From contig NZ_FWXY01000005.1 of the NCBI RefSeq assembly GCF_900176365.1, positions 124,001 through 188,000 on the forward strand: a DNA stretch of 64,000 nucleotides. The letters run 5' to 3'. Origin of the DNA: Desulfocicer vacuolatum DSM 3385 (lineage in GTDB: Bacteria > Desulfobacterota > Desulfobacteria > Desulfobacterales > Desulfobacteraceae). The notes under the pieces are model-generated. The model saw only the letters and a program-made list of their open reading frames with translations. It did no database searches and was not told where the DNA came from. Below, in pieces: positions 1 to 8,681 of this stretch. Numbering within the stretch: position 1 is the first letter of the stretch; every line of letters begins with the position of its first letter. Position numbers and translations under genes: made by a program.

Positions 1-211
1 TTTCGGTTTGTTAAACGATCCTGTCCCGATGCTGCCTATATTCTCTGTTTCAATCTTCAGCCGGTGGATACTTTGTTTGCTGCGTTTTCAAAAAAGTGTC
101 CACTGCTTTGTATCATGAACAGGCAGAAAGGGGGATTGCCAATATTTATTGCCTTTTTCATCGTGAATAGATATCCTTTTATAAAATCTTCAGGAAGTAT
201 AAGGGGGTATC
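1..211. other. Left-edge region, no assignable gene
   Basis: One forward frame is open from the window edge to base 225, but it has no visible start and its translation resembles no family I know, so it is either the tail of a gene cut by the edge or chance. A possible sigma-70 type site (TTGCCT, 17 bases, TATCCT) lies near 150-180, and an AAGGGGG ribosome binding site directly precedes the kinase ATG at 212. Confidence 0.3.
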
Positions 212-2998
212 ATGCTTACCATTGAAAAACTTTTTCTGCGAAATATGATCATCGCCATTTTCACGGCCATGGGATTTTTATATTTATTTTGGATTTACAC
301 GGAGTACACCGCTTTTGTGACGGAATCCCGTCAGATGAAAATTGAATATATCAAATCCCAGAAGAAAACCTTGAAACATCAGGTGACAATGGTACTCGAT
401 TATATTCAATACATGGAAGCGCAGACTGAAACTCAATTGAAAAAGACCATTCAAAACCGGGTAAAAGAAGCCCATGCCCTTGCCTCCAATCTTTATGAAG
501 AAAATAAAGAAGTAAAACCAAAGGCAGAAATAGTCAAAATGATTAAAGATGCCCTTCGACCCATTCGCTTTAACAACGGCAATGGGTATTTTTTTGCATT
601 TTCCATGGATGGAACTGAAATTTTATTTGCCGACCACCCGGAAATGGAAGGCAGAAACATGCTGTCCGTCCAGGGACCCGGTGGAGACTTTGTTGTAAAA
701 GATATGATTGAAATCCTAAAAGAAAAGAGCCGTGGATTTTATCAATATACCTGGACAAAACCCGGTGACACCGGCCGTTCGTTCCAGAAAATTGCCTATG
801 TAAAATATTTTAAACCCTATGGCTGGGGTATTGGGACAGGGATATATATACAGGACATGAAAGAGCAGATCCAAACGGATGTTCTGGAACGGGTCAGTAA
901 CATGCGGTTTGGACAGAACGGATATTTTTTTGGCAGTGAGTATGGGGGATTTCCATTGTTCACCAACGGAAAAATTACCCGGGGCGGAGATAATCTCTGG
1001 AATCTTACTGACAGCGATGGGGTCAAAATTATCCAGGAAATGGACCGGGTTTCAAAAAAGCCTGAAGGCGGGTTTATCCAATATTCCTGGCATAAACTTG
1101 ATTCCCAAATTCCCATCCCCAAGCTTGTGTATGTGCAAAATATTCCCGACTGGAAATGGATTATCGGTGCAGGTATTTACATTGATGCCATTGACAGCAC
1201 CATCCTGTCGTGGAAAAATACGCTTTACAAAAATTTTAGAAATAAAGCCGTTACAAGTTTTATTCTCTTTTTCGCAATGTCTCTGGTCATCTATTTCTGG
1301 GCCAGACATCTGGCGGGTAAGGTTCAGCAAAGCATTAAAACCTTTGGGAATTTTTTTGAAGAGGCCTCTTTAACATCCACCTACATTGATCCGGAATCCC
1401 TGCCTTTTTTTGAGTTCAGAAACATAGCCCTTGCCGCCAATCAAATGGTTGAAATACGAGAACAAACCCTTGAAGCCCTTGAACTCAGCGAAAAAAGGTA
1501 TGAAAAATCCCAGCTCATGGGCAAGGTGGGAAACTGGGAATATCATATTTCCACCCAGAATTTCTGGGGATCAAAGGGGACAAAACGAATTTACGGATTT
1601 GATCTGGACAAAGAGTTCCTGACAGTGGCGGATGTGGAGCGCTGCATACCCCAGAAAACAGACATACACCAAATTATGATGTCACAAGTTAATAAATCAT
1701 CCACAATACCGTTGGAATTTAATATCACCACCCAAAACACCGGTGAACAGAAAACCGTCATCACCATGATGGAACTGGAAGAAGATGATAAAGGTACCCC
1801 CCATAAGATCAACGGCGTGCTCCAGGATGTCACCCAGTTGAAAAATCTGGAAAAAGAACTTCGACAGGCCCATAAGATGGAGGCGGTGGGGACACTTTCC
1901 GGCGGTATTGCCCATGAGTTCAATAACATATTGGGCGTGATACTGGGCAATGCAGAACTTGCCATTGAAGATTTTCCCCAGGATGATCCCCGGGGTTATT
2001 TTCTGGAAGAGATTAAAAGCGCCAGTTTGCGGGGAAAAGAGATTGTTTCACAGCTGCTCAGTTTCAGTCGAAGGGATGAACAACACCCAAAGCAGCTGAT
2101 CAAGGTAAATGAAATAATTAATAATGCCATTTCTTTTCTCAGGGCTTCCCTTCCCAGTACCATACAGTTTAGTAAAAGCATTCAAACCGATTGTCATCCC
2201 ATTGTCGGAAATCCCACCCAGATACATCAGGTTATGATAAACCTTTGCAATAATGCGGCCCAGGCCATGGAAACATCCGGGGGAAGACTTTCCATTACAT
2301 TGGAAAATGTTTTTTTGACCAAACCGCTTCGATCCCAGGATTTACACATAGATCCGGGAAAATATGTTCGATTGAGCGTGTCAGATACCGGACAGGGGAT
2401 TTCCAGAGAGATTATGGATAACATATTTAATCCTTTTTTTACCACCAAACCCGTTGACAAGGGCTCAGGCATGGGCCTTAGCGTGGTTCACGGGATCATG
2501 AAGGCCCATGGCGGACTCATTAAAATATACAGTAGGCCCGACGAAGGAACCACCTGTGAATGTTATTTTCCCCCGGGAAACGGAAGGCCCGGAACAGAGA
2601 TTCACCCTGTGGGGAAAATAATAAAAGGAAAAGAAAACATTTTATTTGTGGATGACAATGTACATGTGGTTAAAGTGGGGGAGCAGATTCTGGAAAAACT
2701 GGGATACCGAGCCGTCACAGAAGAAAATCCTGAAAAAGCGCTGGCATTGTTTAAAAAAAATCCAGATGCGTTTGATCTGGTTATCACTGACATGACCATG
2801 CCCGGGATGACAGGTGATCAGCTCATTGAAAAACTTATTGAATTAAAACCCCATGTCAGGGTCATTATCTGTTCCGGGTACAGTTCCCGTATGAACAAAA
2901 AAGAAGCGGCCCGGGTGGGGGCCGCCGCATATCTAATGAAACCTTTTGAAATATCTGTACTGGCAGAGACCGTTCGAAGGGTGCTGGATACAAAATAG
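212..2998 (+). CDS. Double-Cache hybrid sensor histidine kinase
   Basis: Membrane-bound hybrid kinase of 928 residues. A membrane segment (about 14-33) is followed by a periplasmic sensor made of two Cache_2-like units, each ending in a Gly-Trp/Lys-Trp...GxGIY signature (about 35-335), and a second membrane segment (about 348-366). The cytoplasm holds a PAS-like domain (about 435-550), a HisKA phospho-acceptor helix with His568 in a GGIAHEFNN motif, an HATPase domain with DTGxG and GxGMGLS boxes, and a C-terminal receiver with phospho-acceptor Asp860 (ITDMTMPG) and a conserved Lys in MKPFE. Cache_2 domains commonly bind small organic acids, and the gene converges on a TRAP carboxylate transporter operon, so sensing of that substrate is a reasonable inference, not shown. 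No separate output regulator is adjacent. The start has a good ribosome binding site. Confidence 0.9.
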   Translation: MLTIEKLFLRNMIIAIFTAMGFLYLFWIYTEYTAFVTESRQMKIEYIKSQKKTLKHQVTMVLDYIQYMEAQTETQLKKTIQNRVKEAHALASNLYEENKEVKPKAEIVKMIKDALRPIRFNNGNGYFFAFSMDGTEILFADHPEMEGRNMLSVQGPGGDFVVKDMIEILKEKSRGFYQYTWTKPGDTGRSFQKIAYVKYFKPYGWGIGTGIYIQDMKEQIQTDVLERVSNMRFGQNGYFFGSEYGGFPLFTNGKITRGGDNLWNLTDSDGVKIIQEMDRVSKKPEGGFIQYSWHKLDSQIPIPKLVYVQNIPDWKWIIGAGIYIDAIDSTILSWKNTLYKNFRNKAVTSFILFFAMSLVIYFWARHLAGKVQQSIKTFGNFFEEASLTSTYIDPESLPFFEFRNIALAANQMVEIREQTLEALELSEKRYEKSQLMGKVGNWEYHISTQNFWGSKGTKRIYGFDLDKEFLTVADVERCIPQKTDIHQIMMSQVNKSSTIPLEFNITTQNTGEQKTVITMMELEEDDKGTPHKINGVLQDVTQLKNLEKELRQAHKMEAVGTLSGGIAHEFNNILGVILGNAELAIEDFPQDDPRGYFLEEIKSASLRGKEIVSQLLSFSRRDEQHPKQLIKVNEIINNAISFLRASLPSTIQFSKSIQTDCHPIVGNPTQIHQVMINLCNNAAQAMETSGGRLSITLENVFLTKPLRSQDLHIDPGKYVRLSVSDTGQGISREIMDNIFNPFFTTKPVDKGSGMGLSVVHGIMKAHGGLIKIYSRPDEGTTCECYFPPGNGRPGTEIHPVGKIIKGKENILFVDDNVHVVKVGEQILEKLGYRAVTEENPEKALALFKKNPDAFDLVITDMTMPGMTGDQLIEKLIELKPHVRVIICSGYSSRMNKKEAARVGAAAYLMKPFEISVLAETVRRVLDTK

Positions 2999-3042
2999 GG
3001 CTCTGCACAATAAGTTTATGGATTTTAAAACCGCTTATCGAA

Positions 3043-3531
3043 CTATTTTTTTGCAAGGGGAACCACGGTCACCGGTATTCTGGAGCGTCGTAGCACCCGC
3101 TTGGCAACGGTTCCCAGAAAAGTTTGTGAAAATCCTTTTTCATGGGCGCCCATGACAATGAGATCTGCGTCCATCTCCTTTGATATTTTCAATATCTGTT
3201 CTTCCGGATACCCCTTGGTCACCTTGATGGTGAGACGCTGGGGGTCAATGGGTTCTCCCCCCTCCAGGGGTGCTTCACACAGGCGCCTGACCCTGGCTTT
3301 CATTTCATCCATGGCACCTTGTTCCCTTTTTAAAAGAAGTTCTTTACGCACATCTTTACCAAAGTAAGAGGAAAAGGCCAGTTTTGCTTCCGGTGAAAGC
3401 TCTTCCATTACATGTAAACTGGTGAGGTGTGCGTTGAATTGATTGGCAAGGAAAAGCGCATATTGAAAAAAATGCGGTGCTGCCTGTGAAAGGTCTGTTG
3501 CGTATAAGATTTTTTTAATCTGATTTGTCAT
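3043..3531 (-). CDS. Universal stress protein UspA family
   Basis: Single-domain Usp of 162 residues. The N-terminus carries the KKILYATDLS strand typical of the family and the C-terminal third carries the nucleotide-loop region (VMGAHEKGFSQTFLGTVA). In ATP-binding members this reads GxxGx9G(S/T); here the second Gly is Glu, so ATP binding is uncertain. I chose the ATG at 3531, which has an AAGGA site six bases upstream; a start at 3570 would place the N-terminus in the T-tract of the terminator that ends the TRAP operon. Probably expressed from its own promoter or by read-through from dctM. Role in stress or energy limitation is known only for the family. Confidence 0.85.
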   Translation of the reverse strand: MTNQIKKILYATDLSQAAPHFFQYALFLANQFNAHLTSLHVMEELSPEAKLAFSSYFGKDVRKELLLKREQGAMDEMKARVRRLCEAPLEGGEPIDPQRLTIKVTKGYPEEQILKISKEMDADLIVMGAHEKGFSQTFLGTVAKRVLRRSRIPVTVVPLAKK

Positions 3532-3568
3532 TGTTTGTCCTTGGATTTGAATTAAGGCTGTTTGAGTC

Positions 3569-3614
3569 AAAAAAATAAAAATTGAACCCCCACGATCCTG
3601 GGATCGTGGGGGTT
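3569..3614 (-). terminator. Rho-independent terminator of the TRAP operon
   Basis: Perfect 14-base arms (AACCCCCACGATCC, 3585-3598, and its complement, 3601-3614) are followed on the minus strand by a T-rich tract (complement of 3569-3580). It lies between dctM and uspA and should end the dctPQM transcript. Confidence 0.85.
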
Positions 3615-3648
3615 GATATGGGCAAAAGTTAGTTAATCGCTGTTTTTC

Positions 3649-4989
3649 TTAATATCCTAATAATTTGGGGAACCACAGCGAAATCTGCGGAATGTATGCA
3701 ATGAGAAAAACAGCTGCAGTGGCTACAATGGAGAAGGGAATGGCTTTAAGTGAAATCTCTTCGATTGTGACATCCGCAATACCTGATGCGATGAATAGGT
3801 TTTCGCCCAGGGGCGGGGTTTGAAATCCAATTTCGCAGCAACATACAAGCACAATACCAAAATGAATGGGATCAATGCCAAGATTATACATGACAGGTAA
3901 AAGAACCGGGGTCAGAATCATAATGGTGGCAAGGGTTTCCATGAACATGCCCACAAACAGCAAAAAGAAAATAATCATGGCCCAGATCAGATAGGGGTTG
4001 CTGGTGAGGGATAACATGGCTTCAGCCACAATGGCAGGAATCTGATTTTCCACCAGAAGGCGCCCAAACACCGTGGCGGTGAACAAAATGAGCAATACCC
4101 GGCCGGTGAGCCAGGTGGTGGTTTCCAGGGCTGCCATGATATCTTTAAGTTTCAGTTCTCTGTGGATGGCAAATCCCACAAACAAGGTATAGAAAATTGC
4201 CACAATGGCTGATTCTGTGGGGGTAAACATACCGCTGTAAATTCCCCCGAGAATAACAACCGGGGCCAATATGGCCCAGAAACCGTTTTTAAAGGCCTTG
4301 CCGATGGTGGCAAGTGACCATTTGTCTGTTAAGCCTTTATAACCATGTTTTTTGCAGAGAAAATAATTCATCAACATAAGGCTTCCGGATATCACAAGAC
4401 CGGGCAGAAATCCTGCCACAAAAAGCTTGGGGATGGATACCGTTTGAAAGGCACCAAACTTGGCCACAGCCTCGGCCGGTGCCTGGATGCCCATGCCGGA
4501 AATGCCGAAAATAACCATGGGAATGGAAGGGGGAATAACAACACCAAGACCGCCGGAGGAGGCAGTGATGGCCGAGGCATACCCCTTGTCATAACCTCGA
4601 TTCATCATGGCCGGAATCATGAGCATGCCCACAGCGGCGGTGGTGGCCGGACCGGAACCGGATATGGCACCAAAGAACATGCAGGCCAGAACCGTGGCAC
4701 AGGAAATACCTCCGGTGACGGGACCGGCAAAGGATTCTGCCAGAATAACCAGGCGTTTTGACACCCCGGCGGCTTCCATTAAGGAACCTGCAAGTATAAA
4801 GGCAGGCAACGCCATAAGGGGAAATGAGCCGACAGATGTAAATGCAATCTGTACAAGTTTAATGGGGTTGTCGTCCAGGAAGATAAATGCTGCCATGGCC
4901 GAAACACCCAGGGATATTGAAATCGGAGCACCCAATAAGAGCAGGCCGATGAATGCGCCGAACAGGATATAAACTACTGTGGTTTCCAA
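3649..4989 (-). CDS. dctM: TRAP transporter large permease DctM
   Basis: Large membrane subunit of a tripartite ATP-independent periplasmic transporter; 446 residues, the usual DctM length, with about twelve hydrophobic segments. It moves carboxylate substrates using an ion gradient together with DctQ and the binding protein DctP. The conserved GAISGSGPATTAAVG region and the inverted-repeat architecture of the family are visible. It starts with TTG at 4989, 18 bases after dctQ, with AGGAG about 11 bases upstream. It is the last gene of dctP-dctQ-dctM. The substrate cannot be told from sequence; C4-dicarboxylates are the classic case, but this family also takes other organic acids. Confidence 0.9.
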   Translation of the reverse strand: METTVVYILFGAFIGLLLLGAPISISLGVSAMAAFIFLDDNPIKLVQIAFTSVGSFPLMALPAFILAGSLMEAAGVSKRLVILAESFAGPVTGGISCATVLACMFFGAISGSGPATTAAVGMLMIPAMMNRGYDKGYASAITASSGGLGVVIPPSIPMVIFGISGMGIQAPAEAVAKFGAFQTVSIPKLFVAGFLPGLVISGSLMLMNYFLCKKHGYKGLTDKWSLATIGKAFKNGFWAILAPVVILGGIYSGMFTPTESAIVAIFYTLFVGFAIHRELKLKDIMAALETTTWLTGRVLLILFTATVFGRLLVENQIPAIVAEAMLSLTSNPYLIWAMIIFFLLFVGMFMETLATIMILTPVLLPVMYNLGIDPIHFGIVLVCCCEIGFQTPPLGENLFIASGIADVTIEEISLKAIPFSIVATAAVFLIAYIPQISLWFPKLLGY

Positions 4990-5007
4990 ATCAATTCTTC
5001 TCCTGAA

Positions 5008-5565
5008 TTAGATGTCTTTGATCTCGTTTGCGCCTGATTCCAATGTTTTTTCCACCTCAATGGCATCGGGATCACGGATATCAATACCTTTAACCAATTT
5101 CAGGTAGTTGATCTGAAGCACCCGAACGGTCATGAAAACAAAGGAGATGGGGAGAACCATATAGACATACTTCATGGGAATTCCCATGGTTTGGGATTTC
5201 CAGAACAGATTCATTTTCACAAAGACAAATTGATAACTAAGATAGATAAAATAACAGTTGAAACCCACCCATATTAAATCTGAGAAAGCTTCAATCCACA
5301 TGGCCACTTTTTTGGGGAATATTTTAAATTGGAAGGTCACCCGGTTATGGGCCCCCAGCCTGCAGGCGTAACAGGCTCCAAAAAAAACAAACCACACAAA
5401 CATATAGGTGGCCAGCTCCTCACCCCATGACAGGGAGTATTCAAAAAATTCACGGAGAAGAATCTGGATAAAAAGGAGAACTACAAAAAATGCCAGCAGG
5501 AACTGACAAATATAATTTTCTAAGTTATCAAGGAATTTAAATATGATGCGGTGCTTCTTTTCCAT
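5008..5565 (-). CDS. dctQ: TRAP transporter small permease DctQ
   Basis: Small membrane subunit of the TRAP transporter, 185 residues with four predicted membrane helices (hydrophobic stretches near residues 16-35, 50-68, 90-110 and 130-150) and the WGEELATYMFVW motif typical of DctQ. It pairs with DctM in the inner membrane. The ATG at 5565 has an AAAGGA site. It is separated from dctP by 171 bases that hold three stem-loops, and is closely followed by dctM. Confidence 0.88.
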   Translation of the reverse strand: MEKKHRIIFKFLDNLENYICQFLLAFFVVLLFIQILLREFFEYSLSWGEELATYMFVWFVFFGACYACRLGAHNRVTFQFKIFPKKVAMWIEAFSDLIWVGFNCYFIYLSYQFVFVKMNLFWKSQTMGIPMKYVYMVLPISFVFMTVRVLQINYLKLVKGIDIRDPDAIEVEKTLESGANEIKDI

Positions 5566-5589
5566 GGTGGTTCCTTTTTTAGAAACAGG

Positions 5590-5632
5590 TTGTGCCGCCT
5601 GCCATGTGTGTATCGCATGGCAGGTGGCACAA
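5590..5632 (-). promoter_or_regulatory. Stem-loop in dctP-dctQ spacer (distal)
   Basis: Seventeen-base arms (5590-5606 and 5616-5632) with one G-T pair, and a nine-base loop. A T-run follows on the plus strand, not the minus strand, so on the operon mRNA it is more likely a partial terminator or a 3' stabiliser of the dctP message than a full stop. Confidence 0.65.
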
Positions 5633-5654
5633 TTTTTTACTGGATAATCCGGTG

Positions 5655-5729
5655 TTGGAAGGAATCGCTGCGCTCACCTTCCAACCAAAAGTTGCAACAG
5701 ACACACTTCGCACGCTGATGAACTTTTGG
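5655..5729 (-). promoter_or_regulatory. Two further stem-loops downstream of dctP
   Basis: Arms TTGGAAGG/CCTTCCAA (5655-5684) and CCAAAAGTT/AACTTTTGG (5685-5729) are each perfect. The second hairpin can extend inward on the minus-strand RNA only, through G-U pairs. They begin just after the dctP stop, as expected of structures that protect the binding-protein transcript. Confidence 0.55.
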
Positions 5730-5736
5730 TTATAGC

Positions 5737-6750
5737 TTAGATGCTTCGGCCCAGTGTGTTGAGAATTTTTTCCAGCTTATCTTTTCCACCAATGCTGTCA
5801 TAATATTTGGGCCATACGGCCTTTGTGGCTTTTTCAATCCACTCTTTTTCACCATCGGCAGCTTCATCAATAACCATGCCTTTGTCAACAAGGTCTTTTT
5901 TGATGGCATCTTCTGAAGCTCTCAGGTGGGCTGCACTGTGGAGTGTGGCCTCTTTTCCGGCTTCAATCAGGATGGCCTGCATTTCCTTGGATTGATCCTG
6001 GAAAAGACCCTCTGAAACAATGAGGGGCTCAAGGGAGAAGATATAGCGGATGGTGGTGATATATTTCTGAATTTCATAAAATTTCATGGAATGAACGGTG
6101 AGAAAGGGATTGTCCTGGCCATCCACAACCTTTTGCTGGAGAGCGGTAAAGGTTTCAGACCACGCCATGGGGGTGGGGTTGATGCCCCAGGCTTTATAAG
6201 AATCAATCATGATGGCATTTTTGGGAACCCGGATCACCAGCCCTTTAAGATCTTCCAATGTTTTAACCGGACGTTTGGAGTTGGTCAATACCCGGAATCC
6301 TGTGTAGGTCCAGCCAAGGATACGAACACCGGCATCCCGAATGGTGTTGGCGGCAAGCTCTTTACCCACTTCACCCTGGGTCAGCTGCTCTGCTTCTTCA
6401 AGGCTCTGGATGACATAGGGAAGAGAAAGGCTTCCCACAGTGGGGGAAAAGGGGGTGATATTATTGATGGCAAGGAGGGAAAAGTCAAGGGTTCCCATGG
6501 AACAGTCATTTACGGTGTCCTGCTCACTTCCCAGTTGACCGTTGAGAAAAAGATTTACTTTATATTTACCGTCGGTTTTTGACTCCAGTGCTTCAGCAAA
6601 CTTTTTTCCCATTTCGTGCTGGGCGCTGTTTGCAGCATCGCCCACAGCCACTTTCCAGGTTTTTGCAGAAACAGGCATTGCAAGGGTGACAATCAAAGTT
6701 AAAATCGCCAATCCGGTCAAAGGGGTTTTCCAGTTAGATAATTTCTTCAT
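5737..6750 (-). CDS. dctP: TRAP transporter periplasmic binding protein DctP
   Basis: Extracytoplasmic solute receptor of 337 residues with a Sec signal peptide (residues 1-29, ending near VSA-KTW). The mature part shows DctP-family features: the QLGSEQDTVNDCSMGTLDF segment and the LGWTYTGFRVLTNSKRPVKT region, where an Arg usually salt-bridges the ligand carboxylate. It captures the substrate in the periplasm and passes it to DctQM. First gene of the operon, with a strong AAGGAG site before ATG 6750. Binding proteins are needed in excess over the permease, which fits the stem-loops immediately downstream. Confidence 0.92.
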   Translation of the reverse strand: MKKLSNWKTPLTGLAILTLIVTLAMPVSAKTWKVAVGDAANSAQHEMGKKFAEALESKTDGKYKVNLFLNGQLGSEQDTVNDCSMGTLDFSLLAINNITPFSPTVGSLSLPYVIQSLEEAEQLTQGEVGKELAANTIRDAGVRILGWTYTGFRVLTNSKRPVKTLEDLKGLVIRVPKNAIMIDSYKAWGINPTPMAWSETFTALQQKVVDGQDNPFLTVHSMKFYEIQKYITTIRYIFSLEPLIVSEGLFQDQSKEMQAILIEAGKEATLHSAAHLRASEDAIKKDLVDKGMVIDEAADGEKEWIEKATKAVWPKYYDSIGGKDKLEKILNTLGRSI

Positions 6751-7032
6751 TGGTTCTCCTTGGATTAAGGTGTTTTAAATTTGTGCGACATCATTTCCAA
6801 AATCAGTGCATTTAAAAAAAACAAAATGAATGAATTTCAGCGTCGTCCATGGTTATTTTTAAAAAGAGCCTTACAAATCGCCTGATCTAAAAATAGCATC
6901 ATATCACAATGTCACACCTTTATTTATGATGTCTAAAATATCAGATTTTACACATCTGTCAAGATATATTTGTTTTTGATAAAACAATCGGTTCCGCCAC
7001 TTTATTGTAAGGCTTTTACAGGCTTGACGTAA

Positions 7033-7062
7033 ACAATACACGTTATGACGGTATGCGGTCAA
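7033..7062 (-). promoter_or_regulatory. Candidate promoter for dctPQM
   Basis: On the minus strand TTGACC (7062-7057) is followed after 18 bases by TATTGT (7038-7033). It would give a leader of roughly 280 bases to dctP. The match is moderate and the distance long. Confidence 0.3.
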
Positions 7063-7121
7063 TAATTTTATAAAATATTTTCGAATAATTTTCATAAAAT
7101 ATAGATTTTCAATATTCCTTC

Positions 7122-7149
7122 TTGACAGCAACGGCGATGGATATAAAAT
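7122..7149 (+). promoter_or_regulatory. Candidate sigma-70 promoter for the helicase gene
   Basis: TTGACA at 7122-7127 and TAAAAT at 7144-7149 with a 16-base spacer, about 140 bases before the helicase start codon. Confidence 0.45.
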
Positions 7150-7289
7150 CAATCCCGGTTCCATCAATCTCCATTTAACCATGGAAATATAAAATAAAAG
7201 GACCGGTTATCACTTGATGTTTTGAACCGTTTCGGATTATCTCTTCCCGGGTGGCGCTGTTTTTATCAACTTCATAATGAGGATTTTCA

Positions 7290-8681
7290 TTGAAATTTAT
7301 TTTAAATAACCAGGTAAACCTGCTGGGATTGAAGTCCCAAACCGCCGATATTATCAAACAACATTTGACTTTATTGAATCCAAAATATGAAGAAGCTCGA
7401 AAAATGGGGAGATATTCAGGCAATATACCAGAAAAATTAACATTCTTCAACAATATTGAAAATGGCCTTCAATGCCCCCGGGGATTTTCTGATCAAGCCT
7501 ATCGGATTTGCAGGCAAAATGAAGACAGGATAAAAGTGGAAGATAACCGAAGGGTGCTGCCCCCTGTTGATTTTAACTTCACCGGGACCCTCCGGGATTA
7601 TCAAGACACCGCCGTGTCTGCAATGATTCCCCACACCCATGGTACTCTTTTTGCGCCCACCGGAAGTGGAAAAACAGTCATGGCTTTGGCCATCATTGCC
7701 CGTCACAGTCAACCCACCCTTATTGTTGTCCACACCCGGGAGCTTTTAAATCAGTGGCTGGGGGCCATTGAACACTTTTTGGGTATTACGGATGTGGGTA
7801 TCCTGGGCGCAGGAAAATTCAAGCCGGGAAACATCATTTCTGTGGGATTGGTACAGACCCTGAAAAATAAGTATGCTGCAATCACAAAAAAGGTGGGGCA
7901 TGTGATTGTGGATGAATGTCATAAATGCCCGGCCAGGACATTCACGGATGTTATAACACAATTTGACGCAAAATTTTTTACAGGCTTATCTGCAACCCCC
8001 TGGCGCCGGGATAAACTGACCCTTTCCATCTATTTTCATCTGGGAGAACAGCGTCATCAAGTCCCCCGGGAGCAGTTATTCCAACAGGGGAACTTGATCA
8101 AACCCCGGGTGATTCCCCGGGAAACTGTCTTTGAAACCCCCACCGATCCGGGGCGCTATTACAGCATTATGATGAAGGAACTTTGCCGTGACCCGGAGCG
8201 AAATCGTCTTATTTGCAGGGATATTTCGCTGGACGATAATAAAGGAATAAAACTCATATTGTCCGATCGCCGGGAACATTGCCATGAACTGGCAAGAATT
8301 TTAGATGCGGATTATGGGCTGGCATCCATGGTGCTCACCGGCAGTACTCCCGCCGGAAAACGAGAAGAAATCGTTTCTTCCCTGAAAGAGTGCTCCTCTG
8401 CCATATTGATTTCCACCATTGCACTTTTATCCGAAGGTTTTGATCTTCCCCGCTTGTCAACCCTTTTTTTAACGACCCCCATCCGATTCAGCGGACGGCT
8501 GATGCAATGCCTTGGCAGGATACTTCGGCCTGCGCCGGGGAAGAATAAAGCAACGGTTTATGATTATGTGGATACCCGGGTGGGAGTATTGTGCAATGCC
8601 GCCGCCGCCCGGGAACAGATTTATATGGATCTTTTTGGCACAGGATTTACTTATCCTCCACAGCTAAGCTCCGGGGAATGA
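7290..8681 (+). CDS. Superfamily II DEAD/DEAH-type helicase, XPB/ResIII-like
   Basis: ATP-dependent nucleic acid helicase or translocase of 463 residues. Motif I (Walker A) PTGSGKT is at 123-129, motif II DECH at 208-211, motif III SAT at 234-236, and motif VI near QCLGRILRP in the C-terminal half, so both RecA-like lobes are complete. The short N-terminal part (1-95) matches nothing I recognise. Proteins of this type are called ResIII or RAD25/XPB-like; they occur as repair helicases or as parts of defence systems, but no nuclease or methylase lies next to it here. The start is TTG at 7290 with a GAGGA site; no better ATG is available in frame. Confidence 0.8.
   Translation: MKFILNNQVNLLGLKSQTADIIKQHLTLLNPKYEEARKMGRYSGNIPEKLTFFNNIENGLQCPRGFSDQAYRICRQNEDRIKVEDNRRVLPPVDFNFTGTLRDYQDTAVSAMIPHTHGTLFAPTGSGKTVMALAIIARHSQPTLIVVHTRELLNQWLGAIEHFLGITDVGILGAGKFKPGNIISVGLVQTLKNKYAAITKKVGHVIVDECHKCPARTFTDVITQFDAKFFTGLSATPWRRDKLTLSIYFHLGEQRHQVPREQLFQQGNLIKPRVIPRETVFETPTDPGRYYSIMMKELCRDPERNRLICRDISLDDNKGIKLILSDRREHCHELARILDADYGLASMVLTGSTPAGKREEIVSSLKECSSAILISTIALLSEGFDLPRLSTLFLTTPIRFSGRLMQCLGRILRPAPGKNKATVYDYVDTRVGVLCNAAAAREQIYMDLFGTGFTYPPQLSSGE

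Larger units (their letters stand above)
6751..7289. other. Divergent intergenic region dctP / helicase
   Basis: 539 bases, A+T-rich, without a convincing gene. It contains candidate promoters in both directions (7033-7062 minus, 7122-7149 plus). A 92-codon minus-strand open frame (6904-7182) has no ribosome binding site or family resemblance and is taken as chance. No sigma-54 (-24/-12) site was found upstream of dctP. Confidence 0.5.

Noticed and set aside
4345-4761. Gly/His-rich plus-strand open frame inside dctM
   Set aside because: Antisense shadow of membrane-protein codons.
6751-7100. Sigma-54 promoter for the TRAP operon
   Set aside because: Searched for GG-N10-GC type -24/-12 elements on the minus strand and found none convincing.
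6904-7182. 92-codon minus-strand frame upstream of dctP
   Set aside because: No ribosome binding site, overlaps candidate promoters, A+T-rich composition, no family similarity.
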